Below, one piece after another: positions 13,001 through 21,659 of a DNA stretch of 64,000 nucleotides (its first letter is position 1; each line of letters starts with the position of its first letter). The stretch is from Anthopleura xanthogrammica (lineage: Eukaryota; Cnidaria; Anthozoa; Actiniaria; Actiniidae). Under the pieces are notes generated by a model. That model was not told where the DNA came from. It worked only from the letters and a program-made list of their open reading frames with translations, and ran no database searches. A program made the translations under genes and the position numbers. The stretch spans positions 8,895,708 to 8,959,707 of the forward strand of contig OZ025215.1 of the NCBI GenBank assembly GCA_964019055.1, written 5' to 3'.

Positions 13001-15109
13001 TTTGTTTAAGTATTTGTTGACAAATAAAATTACATCGTACAATACAAAAAAACACCAGAAAAACCCTCGTGAAAATACGCTCGTAAGACTTACAGTCGTA
13101 AAAGTGAAAAACGCGAGCGAGCGCGCGGCGACCGGAAGTAAAAATTTAATATCTAGAACCTTCTCTTAGCAACGGCGCTGCTTAGCAACGTAATATGTCA
13201 ATCCCCCCTTAATCCACAACATGTAGTGTTACTGCAGTAGCTTGAGGTGGTACTTTGCTATCTTACGATATTTTGCTCTTTTAGGTAATTTTTAAATTCA
13301 TTTGATTGAGCGCACCGGCCGCCGTTCTTTGAAATTTCTCCAACTTAAATTTTTATTTCTCGTCGCAGAATAAAAACCCCCAAAAAAGCTTTTAGTCACG
13401 GTTAGAATATTATTTCGACTTTTCATTTTCTTAATATCGGTCTTTTATTTTATTTAGCACATGGTGAAAAAATTACTTTTCACAAGGCGTCAAAGTACCC
13501 TGGTAGATATTTTTTTTTCACCGTTATGAATTTATTGGAAGACAATGAAATTTCAGCTTTTTAAAGTTAAAACATTTTATAAAATAACTTTGATATTACG
13601 CGCGCTCTGATTGGTCAAAAAGCCATGTTTTATGAGAGCATAATACATGCTCACGTCATTTTTTTTCTCTCTCGAAAAGTTAGTTATTTTATAAAAGCAA
13701 TAAAAACAGTTTTCCGTGTATTATACTCTGATAAAGACACTTGGGATGTGGAGAGAACACTTGAGAAGCTGGAAACCACTCCGCTACGCGTCGTGGTTTC
13801 CGCGTGTCTTTATCAGAGTATAATACACGGAAAACTGTTTTTTATTCCTTAAATATAAAACAGTTGTTTAAGAATTAAACATGTAGATATTTTTGCAAAG
13901 GCACGCGAGCCCCCCGAAGTTGGAGTATATTTTGGCTCTCTCAAAGGGTCAATTATTGACAAATTCGTTTTTCTCGTTTTTCTCGGAAATAAAGCCATAT
14001 TTTGACAAATGAAACATACCATGATATATCTCGCATATAGGCCTACCTAATACCAAAATATGAGCGAAATCGAATTTTTGACTGTTGCCGGCAAATTTTG
14101 ATTTTGTTCGATTTTTGCTGACATCTTCTCTTAAACAATCACGATGTGGAGTGAAAACAAAGCAGTCGAACTCAAGTCATAATATGTAAACCAATCAGAA
14201 GCAAGCTCGTGGGAATAGACCATTTTCGAGATGCGCGAACGCTTTCAAAAATATCGCAGGCGCAGACATGATCTCAGACATGTCTGCGCCTGCGATATTT
14301 TTGAAAGCGCTCGTGCATCTCGAAAATGGTCTAAAAAATGGTGACTGATTTACTGAGTCTGGGCTTCTCTTGATTGGCTACGGTTTTCACTCTACTGTCA
14401 TCGTGATTGGCTAAGATCAGTGTGACACTGATTTTGCTCTCTCCTGATTGGCCACAGTTTTCACTCTACATTGTGATTGGTTAACTTTTTCATTGTGGTT
14501 CCAGTTAGAGTGTCCGCACTATCACATTGATGGGAGTCAAATATACAATCTTTCTTCTAATAAGGAATCACACGTTTGAATGAAATGAATAACACAGGAA
14601 GCCCATAGTGAAAATTCCATGGGGACGTTTTCGTGTGACTGTGAAAACAGACCTCTTTACCTTGAGCATAATATTTTCCCATTTCATAGTGCATTCCCTA
14701 GACTATCATAATTTTCTTGGTTGCACATGAGATGAAACATGAATATGGATAGAACTCTATCAAAGAATCTTATTCTCTAGGGTATAACATGTGGCTTGAA
14801 ATGGGAAAACATTACGCCCAAGGTAAAGAGGTTTATTATTGAGTCTTATGTGATTTGTGGCTCGTGTCTTCTTATCTACAGGATGTTGATGATCAAATCA
14901 AGAAAGCAAAGTCTATTTTCTCTTTTGATGCAAAGGACATTAATGGCAATGTGATTAGCCTTGATAAATACAGGTAACTACACAATGATAATAATAATAA
15001 ATGTTGATGATGATGATGATAATAATAATTGATGATGATAATGATGAATGATGATGAATGATGATGAATAATGATGAATGATGATGATGGATGATGAGGA
15101 GGAGGATGA

Positions 15110-15162
<53 letters not shown>

Positions 15163-18080
15163 AGTAATAGATTAAAGAATTCAATAATTACATTACTAAC
15201 TTCCTAACTTCTTCTTTCAAATCAGAGGTTTTGTCACATTGATTGTGAATGTTGCCTCTTTTTGAGGTTTAACAAAAAAGAACTACACTCAGCTAGTGGA
15301 ACTGCACTCCCGATATGCTGAACAAGGACTACGTATTTTGGCCTTCCCGTGTAACCAGTTTGGCTCACAGGTATGATAAAAATAGAGTGGTTTTCACGTC
15401 AGTGAGAAACGTACGGTACTGATTTAAAGAGAATTAACAGTGGAATCCACCGAGTGGCTCTTGCTCCACTGCATTCCAATTGGAATTTAGAAGTTGATTT
15501 TTGAGGAGGGAGGAAAAACCGGAGAACCCGGAAAAACCCTCGAAGCACAGGAGAGAACCAATAAACTACTCTACTCACATACAACACCGAGCCCAGCGGG
15601 GCTCGAATTTGGATCGCCTTGCGGTGAGAGGCGAGTGCTCTCACCGCTACGCCACCCGTGCTTCCCACTAGGACTGGGATTTAGCCATTACTGGGATTGG
15701 GATTTTTCTTATGCATGCGAACAATGCGTAGTATGATAACTACTAACTTTATAATACGTGACGTAATAACGGCTTCTTTCTAGGAACCAGACCCTGAGCC
15801 TGTCATTAAACAGTTTGCCGCTGGATTCAATGTTCAATTTGACATGTTTTCCAAGATCAAAGTGAATGGATCAAACGCTCTTCCACTGTACAAATACCTC
15901 AAGAGTGATCTTAAAGGAACGTTAGGCAGGTGAGTTTGATGATGATATGCCCTTGCATGCTACCTAAGAAGCTACTTCCACAGGTGGTGATGGCTTATGA
16001 GTGTGAAAAGTCACGGCACAGGGCACCGTTACGGCGAGGCGCGGACACGGCACCGAATGTCGAATGCTTTCATACCGGCACGGCACGGCACGGCACTGAC
16101 ATGGTCACTTAAGGCGCGGTCCATGCCGTAAGTTTTTCATAGTCCTACGAAAACTGCTCTAAAATTGGGTGCCCTGTGGTACAGAGAGGTAGAGATTGGA
16201 CACAACCCCAGAGCCCTGTCATTCTTACTGCGCATGCTCGACGAAATGCCATTTCATTGAGCATGCGCAGTAATAATGACAGTGATCGAGAGTAGGAGAG
16301 TGAACTGAGGTTGGTTTGGGTATCACACAGGGAACCCATTCTGAACTTTTTCCTCCGATTGAATGTTTTCACTCGCGGGGAAAATGTCTAATAATACTTT
16401 ACTCTTTTGTCTCTCTTCACAGTTTTATCAAATGGAATTTTGCTAAGGTGAGGCAAAAACCCTAATGATATTATTGCTCAAATTTTATTGAGCACTGGAA
16501 CAGCTTCTGAGCTGGTCAGAGTCAGGACATGGCTAACTCGCAGATCGAACCCTGAAACAACCTCTGGGCTGGGCTTAGTCAGGGCAGGGCTGACTCACAG
16601 ATGGAACCCTGAAACAACCTCTGGGCTGGGCTTAGTCAGGGCATGGCTAACTCGCAGATCGAACCCCGAAACAACCTCTGGGCTGATCTAAGTCAGGGCA
16701 TGGCTAACTCGCAGATTGTACCCTGAAACAATCTCTGGGCTGATCTAAGTCAGGGAATGGGTAACTCGCAGATTGTACCCTGAAACAACCTCTGGGCTGA
16801 TCTAAGTCAGGGCATGGCTAACTCACAGATAGAACCCTGAAACAACCTCTGGGCTGATCTAAGTCAGGGCACGGCTAACTCACAGATAGAACCCTGAAAC
16901 AACCTCTGGGCTGATCTAAGTCAGGGCATGGCTAACTCACAGATTGAACCCTGAAACAACCTCTGGGCTGATCAAAGTCAGGCCATGGCTAACTCACAGA
17001 TTGAATCCTGAAACAACCTCTGGGCTGATCTAAGTCAGGGCATGGCTAACTCACAGATTGAACCCTGAAACAACCTCTGGGCTGATCTAAGTCAGGGCAT
17101 GGCTAACTCACAGATCGAATTGGAATTTGTAGCGTGTTAGATTTTTGATTGGTTAGATTATCCACGTAGCCTGATATATGTAAAGTAGAGCCGGCGGCTG
17201 ATTTTGAAAAAAAACAACAATCAACTACACGGCTTCAAATCTCCCTGAAACTTCACTAGGGGACTGGACGAGGTACAAACAACGACTGCAACAAGTTTTA
17301 TAGCAAATATATTCAGTAAAACGTATTATTTTATATTTTTATCCCACCTCCCATGCATTCCCTTATAAACCGTACAAAGTAACCTCGTTTGGGCTGCCTG
17401 TGCGTTTAGTAGATGAGTGCGCACCTCTTGGTTGGGTAGAAATTACTTGTAGTGAAAACTTTCTTTCTTTTCTTCTAAAACAGTTTTTATGTAATCGAGA
17501 TGGCAAACCAGTAAAGAGATATTCACCGCCAGTAGCTCCTCTGGTGAGTATTGCGTGTAGCCAGAAGAAACTAGCTCGTGCCGTGTAATTATGAAAATGG
17601 GGTGATAAAAATTAATAGGTGCTGGAGAGCGGAGAGTCACGCATTTCCAATCTTGTTTAATCAGTTAGTATGTTATTCTTAGTTTGTTATATGATTATCA
17701 ATGAAATACCTATATTTCTCTATTTCAAGAATTTGATATTTTCACATGTGAAGATAACATGTTATTTTCACATGTGAAAATATCGTCACTATGGTTACCT
17801 ACTTCTTATAGCAGAAAAAAGCTCGAAAAAGCTTTCTTTTCTTTTTCGTTGATAATCATATAATAAACAGAATATTACATGGGCGCTTGGAGATACGAAT
17901 TTTATCTTCGAGTGTTGAAAATCTCTCACATCTCTCACTCGTGAGAGATCTTTTCAATACTCGAAGATAAAATTCGTATCACCGCGCGCCCATGTAATAT
18001 CCTCTATATTTTTGCTAATGTCTGGCAAATGGTTATGTTTGTAGGATCTAGCTGGAGACATTGAAGAACTCCTTAAGTAA
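5136..18080 (+). CDS. DEP-PH-GPX4 fusion selenoprotein (phospholipid-hydroperoxide glutathione peroxidase type)
   Basis: The thirteen exons are 5136-5159, 5680-5773, 6479-6552, 7715-7802, 8863-9026, 9895-10000, 10821-10912, 14882-14973, 15226-15370, 15784-15929, 16423-16447, 17484-17543 and 18045-18080. They have GT-AG borders and fully matching phases and total 381 residues. Residues about 9-90 form a DEP domain ([20 protein letters not shown], then [13 protein letters not shown]). Residues about 110-207 form a PH domain ([18 protein letters not shown] to [11 protein letters not shown], with the conserved helix Trp). Residues about 220-381 form a complete GPX4-type peroxidase: [28 protein letters not shown]. 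The catalytic tetrad is present as Sec258, Gln293, Trp346 and Asn347, and the subunit-interface loop of tetrameric GPXs is absent, as in GPX4. GPX4 reduces lipid hydroperoxides in membranes using glutathione. DEP and PH domains commonly bind membranes, so a membrane-tethered enzyme is my inference. The weakest join is exon 7 to 8 across a 4-kb transposon-filled intron; two separate genes remain possible. However, no start codon for a stand-alone GPX exon is evident before 14882. The first 8-residue exon is chosen by phase and position only. Confidence 0.83.
5280..5525. repeat. Dispersed GC-rich repeat in intron 1
   Basis: A block that is much more GC-rich than its surroundings, with stacked cgcttcgcttcgcgactcgctc motifs. 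It is probably a transposon fragment. No matching second copy was found in this window. Confidence 0.4.
5971..5990 (+). repeat. Poly-G tract
   Basis: About 20 consecutive G in intron 2 of the DEP-PH-GPX gene, preceded by gggagga. It is able to form a G-quadruplex and its exact length is unreliable in most assemblies. Confidence 0.9.
8100..8280 (+). mobile_element. SINE fragment (body of the tRNA-derived family)
   Basis: The words gagggttttttctccagg..tctggtttccctccctcca match the body of the full-length SINE at 48621-48955. The tRNA-like head is missing or very degenerate. It lies in intron 4 of the DEP-PH-GPX gene, followed at 8394-8409 by another poly-G run. Confidence 0.6.
10015..10740. 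repeat. CAAA/CAAG microsatellite, about 720 bp
   Basis: It begins with (GGCA)n and continues as a long array of CAAA with CAAG, CAGA and TAAA variants in intron 6, ending only about 80 bp before the exon 7 acceptor. Its reverse strand gives several frames open through the repeat that encode Leu/Cys/Phe-rich artefacts. Confidence 0.95.
10925..11010 (+). mobile_element. Partial MITE directly after exon 7
   Basis: The sequence ttaatttcagaccacatgtcattcccttgagtatcat is the same family as the complete elements at 20709-20876 and 14651-14832. If the weak donor of exon 7 (GAG/gtagat) is not used, translation runs through this element for about 35 codons to a stop near 11017. Confidence 0.6.
11991..13212. 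mobile_element. TTAA-flanked element nested in the larger inverted repeat
   Basis: Both ends read TTAAGGGGGGATTGACATAT in opposite orientation. A TTAA at each border is the insertion preference of piggyBac-like elements, but the G-run ends are not the usual piggyBac ends, so the superfamily is uncertain. A 137-codon open frame on the minus strand (12642-13055, with [10 protein letters not shown] and SIETQTD) might be a decayed element protein. A further small inverted repeat (gctaaggatggattttt) lies at 12247-12372. Confidence 0.65.
13571..13853. mobile_element. Short foldback MITE nested in the right arm
   Basis: Its inner arms are ccgtgtattatactctgata and the exact reverse complement, around a loop with its own short palindrome. 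The boundaries are set by comparison with the uninterrupted left arm near 11340. Confidence 0.7.
14217..14332. mobile_element. Near-perfect palindromic MITE
   Basis: The arms agaccattttcgagatgcgc and complement continue through the core gcgcagacatg for about 55 bp each with few mismatches. A half copy of the same family sits at 18266-18322 in the 3' UTR of the same gene. Confidence 0.8.
14651..14832. mobile_element. Complete MITE of the CATTTC family
   Basis: Terminal inverted repeats begin acctctttaccttg and read inward into tttcccatttca. The internal words, such as catgaatatggata, recur at 20709-20876 and 50445-50560. It ends about 50 bp before exon 8 of the DEP-PH-GPX gene. Confidence 0.75.
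14998..15165. repeat. GAT microsatellite
   Basis: Imperfect (GAT)n with GAG and AAT variants that fills most of intron 8 of the DEP-PH-GPX gene. Confidence 0.95.
15263..15265 (+). other. Selenocysteine codon (TGA), residue 258
   Basis: The TGA sits inside exon 9, with the frame open on both sides. It occupies exactly the catalytic position of the GPX family, between NVASF and [10 protein letters not shown]. With the SECIS in the 3' UTR it is read as selenocysteine, not as a stop. Confidence 0.93.
15490..15667 (-). mobile_element. SINE, 5' half, reverse orientation
   Basis: Read on the minus strand it starts gggaagcacgggtggcgtag (A-box-like TGGCgtAGcGG) and has a degenerate B-box-like aattcgagcccc, followed by the ggttctctcc.. 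ccggttctcc body. It is the same family as 48621-48955. It lies in intron 9, shortly before exon 10. Confidence 0.75.
16218..16281. repeat. Small hairpin repeat
   Basis: The arms tgtcattcttactgcgcatg and complement surround a 24-base loop. A diverged relative occurs at about 55068-55145 in TTLL7 intron 5. Confidence 0.65.
16490..17118 (+). repeat. 57-bp minisatellite, about 11 copies
   Basis: The unit, with gaaccctgaaacaacctctg and agtcagggcatggctaactc, recurs every 57 bp in intron 11. Related single or double copies appear at 21540-21640, 47283-47330 and, reversed, 57343-57432. Confidence 0.93.
17688..18002. mobile_element. MITE with internal palindromes, copy 1
   Basis: It contains ttatatgattatcaatgaaa with a complement near 17860, an attttcacatgtgaaaat palindrome, and a second hairpin tcttcgagtgttgaaaatct..complement. 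A second copy lies at 19228-19532. It fills the intron before the last exon. Confidence 0.75.
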
Positions 18081-18207
18081 TAAGGCAAGATTCCAGAAGT
18101 AGAATATATTATGAGTACATAATCCAAAAAGATCAACATCTTTTTGCAGGCTTCAGTTTGTCTCATTGTTGCTCATTCTAAATAGTATTATTACTATATT
18201 GTATTAA

Positions 18208-18322
18208 GGCATTTTCGGGCAGTGTGAATAGCGCGCGTGATCTTGTCCGAAAATGCCTCTTTTTCATGTCTGCGCCTGCGATATTTTTGAAAGCGCTCGC
18301 GCAACTCGAAAAAGATCTATTT
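18208..18322. mobile_element. Transposon fragments in the 3' UTR, between stop and SECIS
   Basis: A hairpin ggcattttcggg...ccgaaaatgcc (18208-18257) is followed by a half copy of the palindromic MITE of 14217-14332 (words gtctgcgcctgcgatatttt). They lie between the stop codon and the SECIS. Confidence 0.6.
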
Positions 18323-18531
18323 ATGGGGTTATTGGCAAGCAACATTGAGTCGAGGTCGATTGAGATCAGAGCTCTGTTTCAGGACTTTATTTATTCAGTT
18401 CTCTCTATTGTATTTATCCGTGATGTATACCCAGGTTGGGGAAGGTAACACAGGAATCCCACACATTATGATCTGCCATTCCTATGCGAAAGGCATAACA
18501 TGGTCCTCAGACACTACAAAACTCTTGTTGA

Positions 18532-18609
18532 TTCTTCCTTTGAATGACGATCAGCTCAAAAACTGTCATTTGGCAGCGGGTCTGATCTGATATGTGCAGG
18601 AAGGAAGAA
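18532..18609 (+). promoter_or_regulatory. SECIS element (form 2) in the 3' UTR
   Basis: It lies 452 bases after the stop codon. Basal helix TTCTTCCTT (18532-18540) pairs with AAGGAAGAA (18601-18609). The non-Watson-Crick quartet is ATGAC (18544-18548) opposite TGAT (18588-18591). Helix II is GATCAG (18549-18554) with CTGATC (18582-18587), extended by CTC with GGG. The conserved unpaired A run is AAAAA (18558-18562). Above it a mini-stem CTGTC/GGCAG closes a four-base ATTT loop, which is the form 2 layout. In animals SECIS recruits SBP2 and the Sec elongation factor to recode UGA. Confidence 0.88.
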
Positions 18610-18931
18610 AACTGCAACTTTGTTTTGCTTTGTTTTGCCAACATAAATTGTATTTATTTTGGTCAATAAGACAGCCCTCTTGGTCACGCGACCACGCGCC
18701 GTTGGTCAGGTGATGGGCATCACGTGACGCAGCCCGAGTCACGTGATAAAACGAGTTCTTTATCTTCATTTAACAAACAACCGATCACAGGCTTACCACC
18801 CTCAGTAATAGTGGTTTAGGGTTTCCTTGGTTTGGGATCCCTGTGGCACAGAAATGGTCGTTAATCGATGTTCAAATTTTGCTCCTAAAATCTGTTCTCA
18901 GTACTCGATTTTCGAAACCTTTTAGTCTTAA

Positions 18932-18937
18932 AATAAA
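18932..18937 (+). terminator. Candidate poly(A) signal of the DEP-PH-GPX gene
   Basis: The first clear AATAAA downstream of the SECIS. Other AATAAA-like words occur nearby, so this is only a candidate. Confidence 0.35.
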
Positions 18938-19034
18938 TATTAACAGTTTCGTTTGTGTTTTGAGGTGTTGTTTTTTTTCACCCCGAAAAAGCCTCATCAA
19001 AAACGCTTGTTCGGGGCTTTAAGATTTCGTCGGT

Positions 19035-19680
19035 TATAGAATTGCCTTATTTCATTATGACGTCACATCAAAACAATCTATTGTTTCAACGCTAAGGATC
19101 TTGGTCGTGAGAGGGGCTGAGAGGGGGACAAAACAGCAATAACACAACAAAATTGATATAAAATGCGTTTTATAGAACGAAGAAAAGCGTTAACAGCCAT
19201 CAAATGCAATAAATATTGTTTACTATTATTAGATTATCAATGAAATACCTATATTTCTCTATTTCAAAAATTTGATATTTTCACATGTGAAAATATCATC
19301 ACTATGGTTACATACTTCTTATAGCAGAAAAAAATCTCGAAAAAAGTTTTCTTTTCTTTTTCATTGATAATTATATAATAAACAGAATATTACATAGGTG
19401 CTTGGAGATACAAAATTTATCTTCTCGTGTTGAAAATCTCTCACTCGTTCACCGTACTCACTCGTGAGAGATCTTTTCAACACTCGAAGATAAAATTCAT
19501 ATCTCCGAGTGCCCATGTAATATCCTCTATTTAAACATCAATTCACCTTATATTTGGAAACCAGACTATTTGAGATTAAACTTTTCGTAGCAGAGAAAAT
19601 TATATTTTTAATGTTCTAGACGATTCTGTCCCCCTCATAAACAAGCCGTGATGATCATTATGAAATAGAGCAATTCGACT
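19035..19680. mobile_element. Terminal-inverted-repeat element carrying a nested MITE
   Basis: The ends gaattgccttatttcat and the complement of atgaaatagagcaattc are inverted. The left part (tcaaaacaatctattgtttc, cgctaaggat) has an inverted relative at 6580-6680. The copy 2 MITE (19228-19532) lies inside it. Confidence 0.5.
19228..19532. mobile_element. MITE with internal palindromes, copy 2
   Basis: Closely similar to 17688-18002 over its whole length, including the attttcacatgtgaaaat core and the tcttc..gttgaaaatctctcac hairpin. Confidence 0.75.
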
Positions 19681-20708
19681 GGCTCAGCTTAGTGACAAAT
19701 GAGTTATAATATTTATATGATATTTTGCGGTTTTCGACCCCCCTTATAAATTTCTGTTCATTATAAAATTCGGCTTTACTTATTAGTAAAATATGTTCTT
19801 CCGGTATTCCACACTCCACAGGGATACCACAGGATACCACAGGGGTGATAAAAGTAATTCAAACTTGTCGCGAAATTACGCGACCAAATTGCTCGATAAA
19901 CTGAAATGCACCACTTAAAGTACCAGGTGACGAACACATCATCAATGCTGTAAATCTCATCGTGATTAAATACATTCTATTATTATGAACTAAAGCTCTG
20001 GGTTTTGTCAGTTTTCGGCACTACTTACAATTGAATTGCAAATCAGAACCAGAAATCCTAAGAATTATAACCTTATTGTTAGTTAGACAAAGACTTTGCT
20101 TTAAATCATTTATAACTTTTTTGTTTATTTTTTAACTTTTACCGCTAAAATAAAGCGAAAAATGTTCTCAATGACATTTTTACCTTTATCGGAAACAATT
20201 AGAACTTTAGACAGCAAATCCTGTCATAAAGAAAAAGTAAGAAAAATCTTTATAGAGAACGGATTTTCGTTCTGAACCCGGAAGTCATTTTTCTGTACGT
20301 ACATGACGTCACACTTGAAAGCTGTATAGTAATATTATATAATAATAATAATAATAATAATAAACGTCTGCTTTTCCTACGCTCTCTCGTGTTCTCCCAA
20401 CATCACGCGTGTTTAGATCAGGCTATATAACACGGAAAATCGTCTTCTATTTCTTAAATGCAAATTAGTCAAAAGCGTCTTCTTGCTATTGTAAAAATAT
20501 GCAAATTTGACTTTCACACTTGCCTGAAGAAGTCTTTACAAAATGCCAAAACTTAAAGTCAGTTCTTGAAACTTAAGGCTAATTCTTTCATATTGTCTTT
20601 ATTGATACAGAATCTTGGTCCCACAAAAGTATACCCATGAAATTTTTTGTATACTCGAAGAAAACAAGCATTTATTTTCTCACTAAAACTCTTGTAAATA
20701 GAGGGTAA

Positions 20709-20876
20709 TTGGGGTAATGTTGTCCCATTTCAGACCACGTGTCATTCTCTTGAGAATAAGATTCTTTGTTTGAGTTGTATCCATATTCATGTATCTTCTC
20801 ATGCGCAACCGTTAAACAATGAAATGATACTCTGGGGAATGACACGTGGTCTGAAATGGGACAACATTACACCCAA
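20709..20876. mobile_element. Complete MITE of the CATTTC family
   Basis: The terminal repeats are ttggggtaatgttgtcccat and complement, then ttcagaccacgtgtcattc and complement. This is the best-preserved copy of a family also seen at 10925, 14651, 41600 and 50445. Confidence 0.8.
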
Positions 20877-21539
20877 GCCGATGGAGGTCTATTCTTGGCA
20901 AGCGTGCGGAAAGGCACACATGCGCAAACGTTTTTCTCTAGTGTCCGTTGCAGTAAATTTTTATCGTTTTTAAAATATATTTTTTTTACACGATTTGTTC
21001 CGTTCTGCTACGTGCTCGCTCCTTGTCAGCTGTTGGTCCCGGGGCTAACTTATTCTAATTATTTCATTCACTCGTTTTAATTGCCATCGATCCGTTTAAT
21101 ATCCCGTCGTAAGATTCATGATATTGTTAGATCCTGATCCAGTCTTCACTTACGCCGACTATCACATAATATTCAGTTTTAGTGCTGTTTACAATTAATT
21201 TATTTATCGCTAACGGCATTTCCTCAATATAATCGTCGTATGGTTTTCAATCATTGTAATCGACCTCTTTTCTTGTAAAAGTAATAAATTATTAGCTTAT
21301 CGGCTTCTTATCTGTAGCTCCTTGGAAGTGTTCGAGACAGTTCGCCAAATCAGTCGCATTTAAAACTTAATTGCGTTCTAATCACGTGATACACGTGGTA
21401 TGATTAATCAAATGGCGCGAAATTCTGCTTTTATCGGTTCAAAAACAAAACTTCTTCAGACCTTCAGATTATATCGATACCCTGATAGTACTACTAGTTC
21501 CTCTGGGGTGATCAAAGACTGATCAAAATATCAAAGCTA

Positions 21540-21640
21540 GGACACTTCTAACTCACAGATTGAACCTTGAAAACATTCTCTGGACTGATCAAAGAATCAA
21601 AGGCAGGGCACGTCTAACCGTAGTTAATTCTGATCGTTTC
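21540..21640 (+). repeat. Diverged copies of the 57-bp minisatellite unit
   Basis: Shows ctaactcacagattgaacct, ttctctggactgatcaaag and ggcagggcacg in the order of the 16490-17118 array. Confidence 0.6.
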
Positions 21641-21659
21641 CGAGTTTAAGCTTGTTAGG

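Larger units (their letters stand above)
11062..14137. mobile_element. 3.1-kb element with arms of about 540 bp, host to two nested insertions
   Basis: The left arm 11062-11599 and right arm 13331-14137 are reverse complements. Examples are gatgtcagcaaaaatcgaa near 11080 against its complement near 14115, and agaaataaaaatttaaagtt at 11568 against its complement near 13345. The right arm is longer because a second element was inserted at about 13571-13853. No transposase of its own is recognised. The whole lies in intron 7 of the DEP-PH-GPX gene. Confidence 0.8.

Noticed and set aside
14978..15184. His-rich and Ser-rich minus-strand frame
   Set aside because: Translation of the GAT microsatellite in intron 8.
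15263..15265. TGA as evidence that the peroxidase is a pseudogene
   Set aside because: It is at the exact catalytic Sec position, downstream exons are intact, and a SECIS follows.
16490..17118. CRISPR array
   Set aside because: The repeats are contiguous with no unique spacers, in an intron of an animal gene.
18111..18150. The first ATGA plus AAAAA as the SECIS, just after the stop
   Set aside because: The following aaaagat/atctttt hairpin does not return to a GA opposite the ATGA; the 18532-18609 structure fits all requirements.
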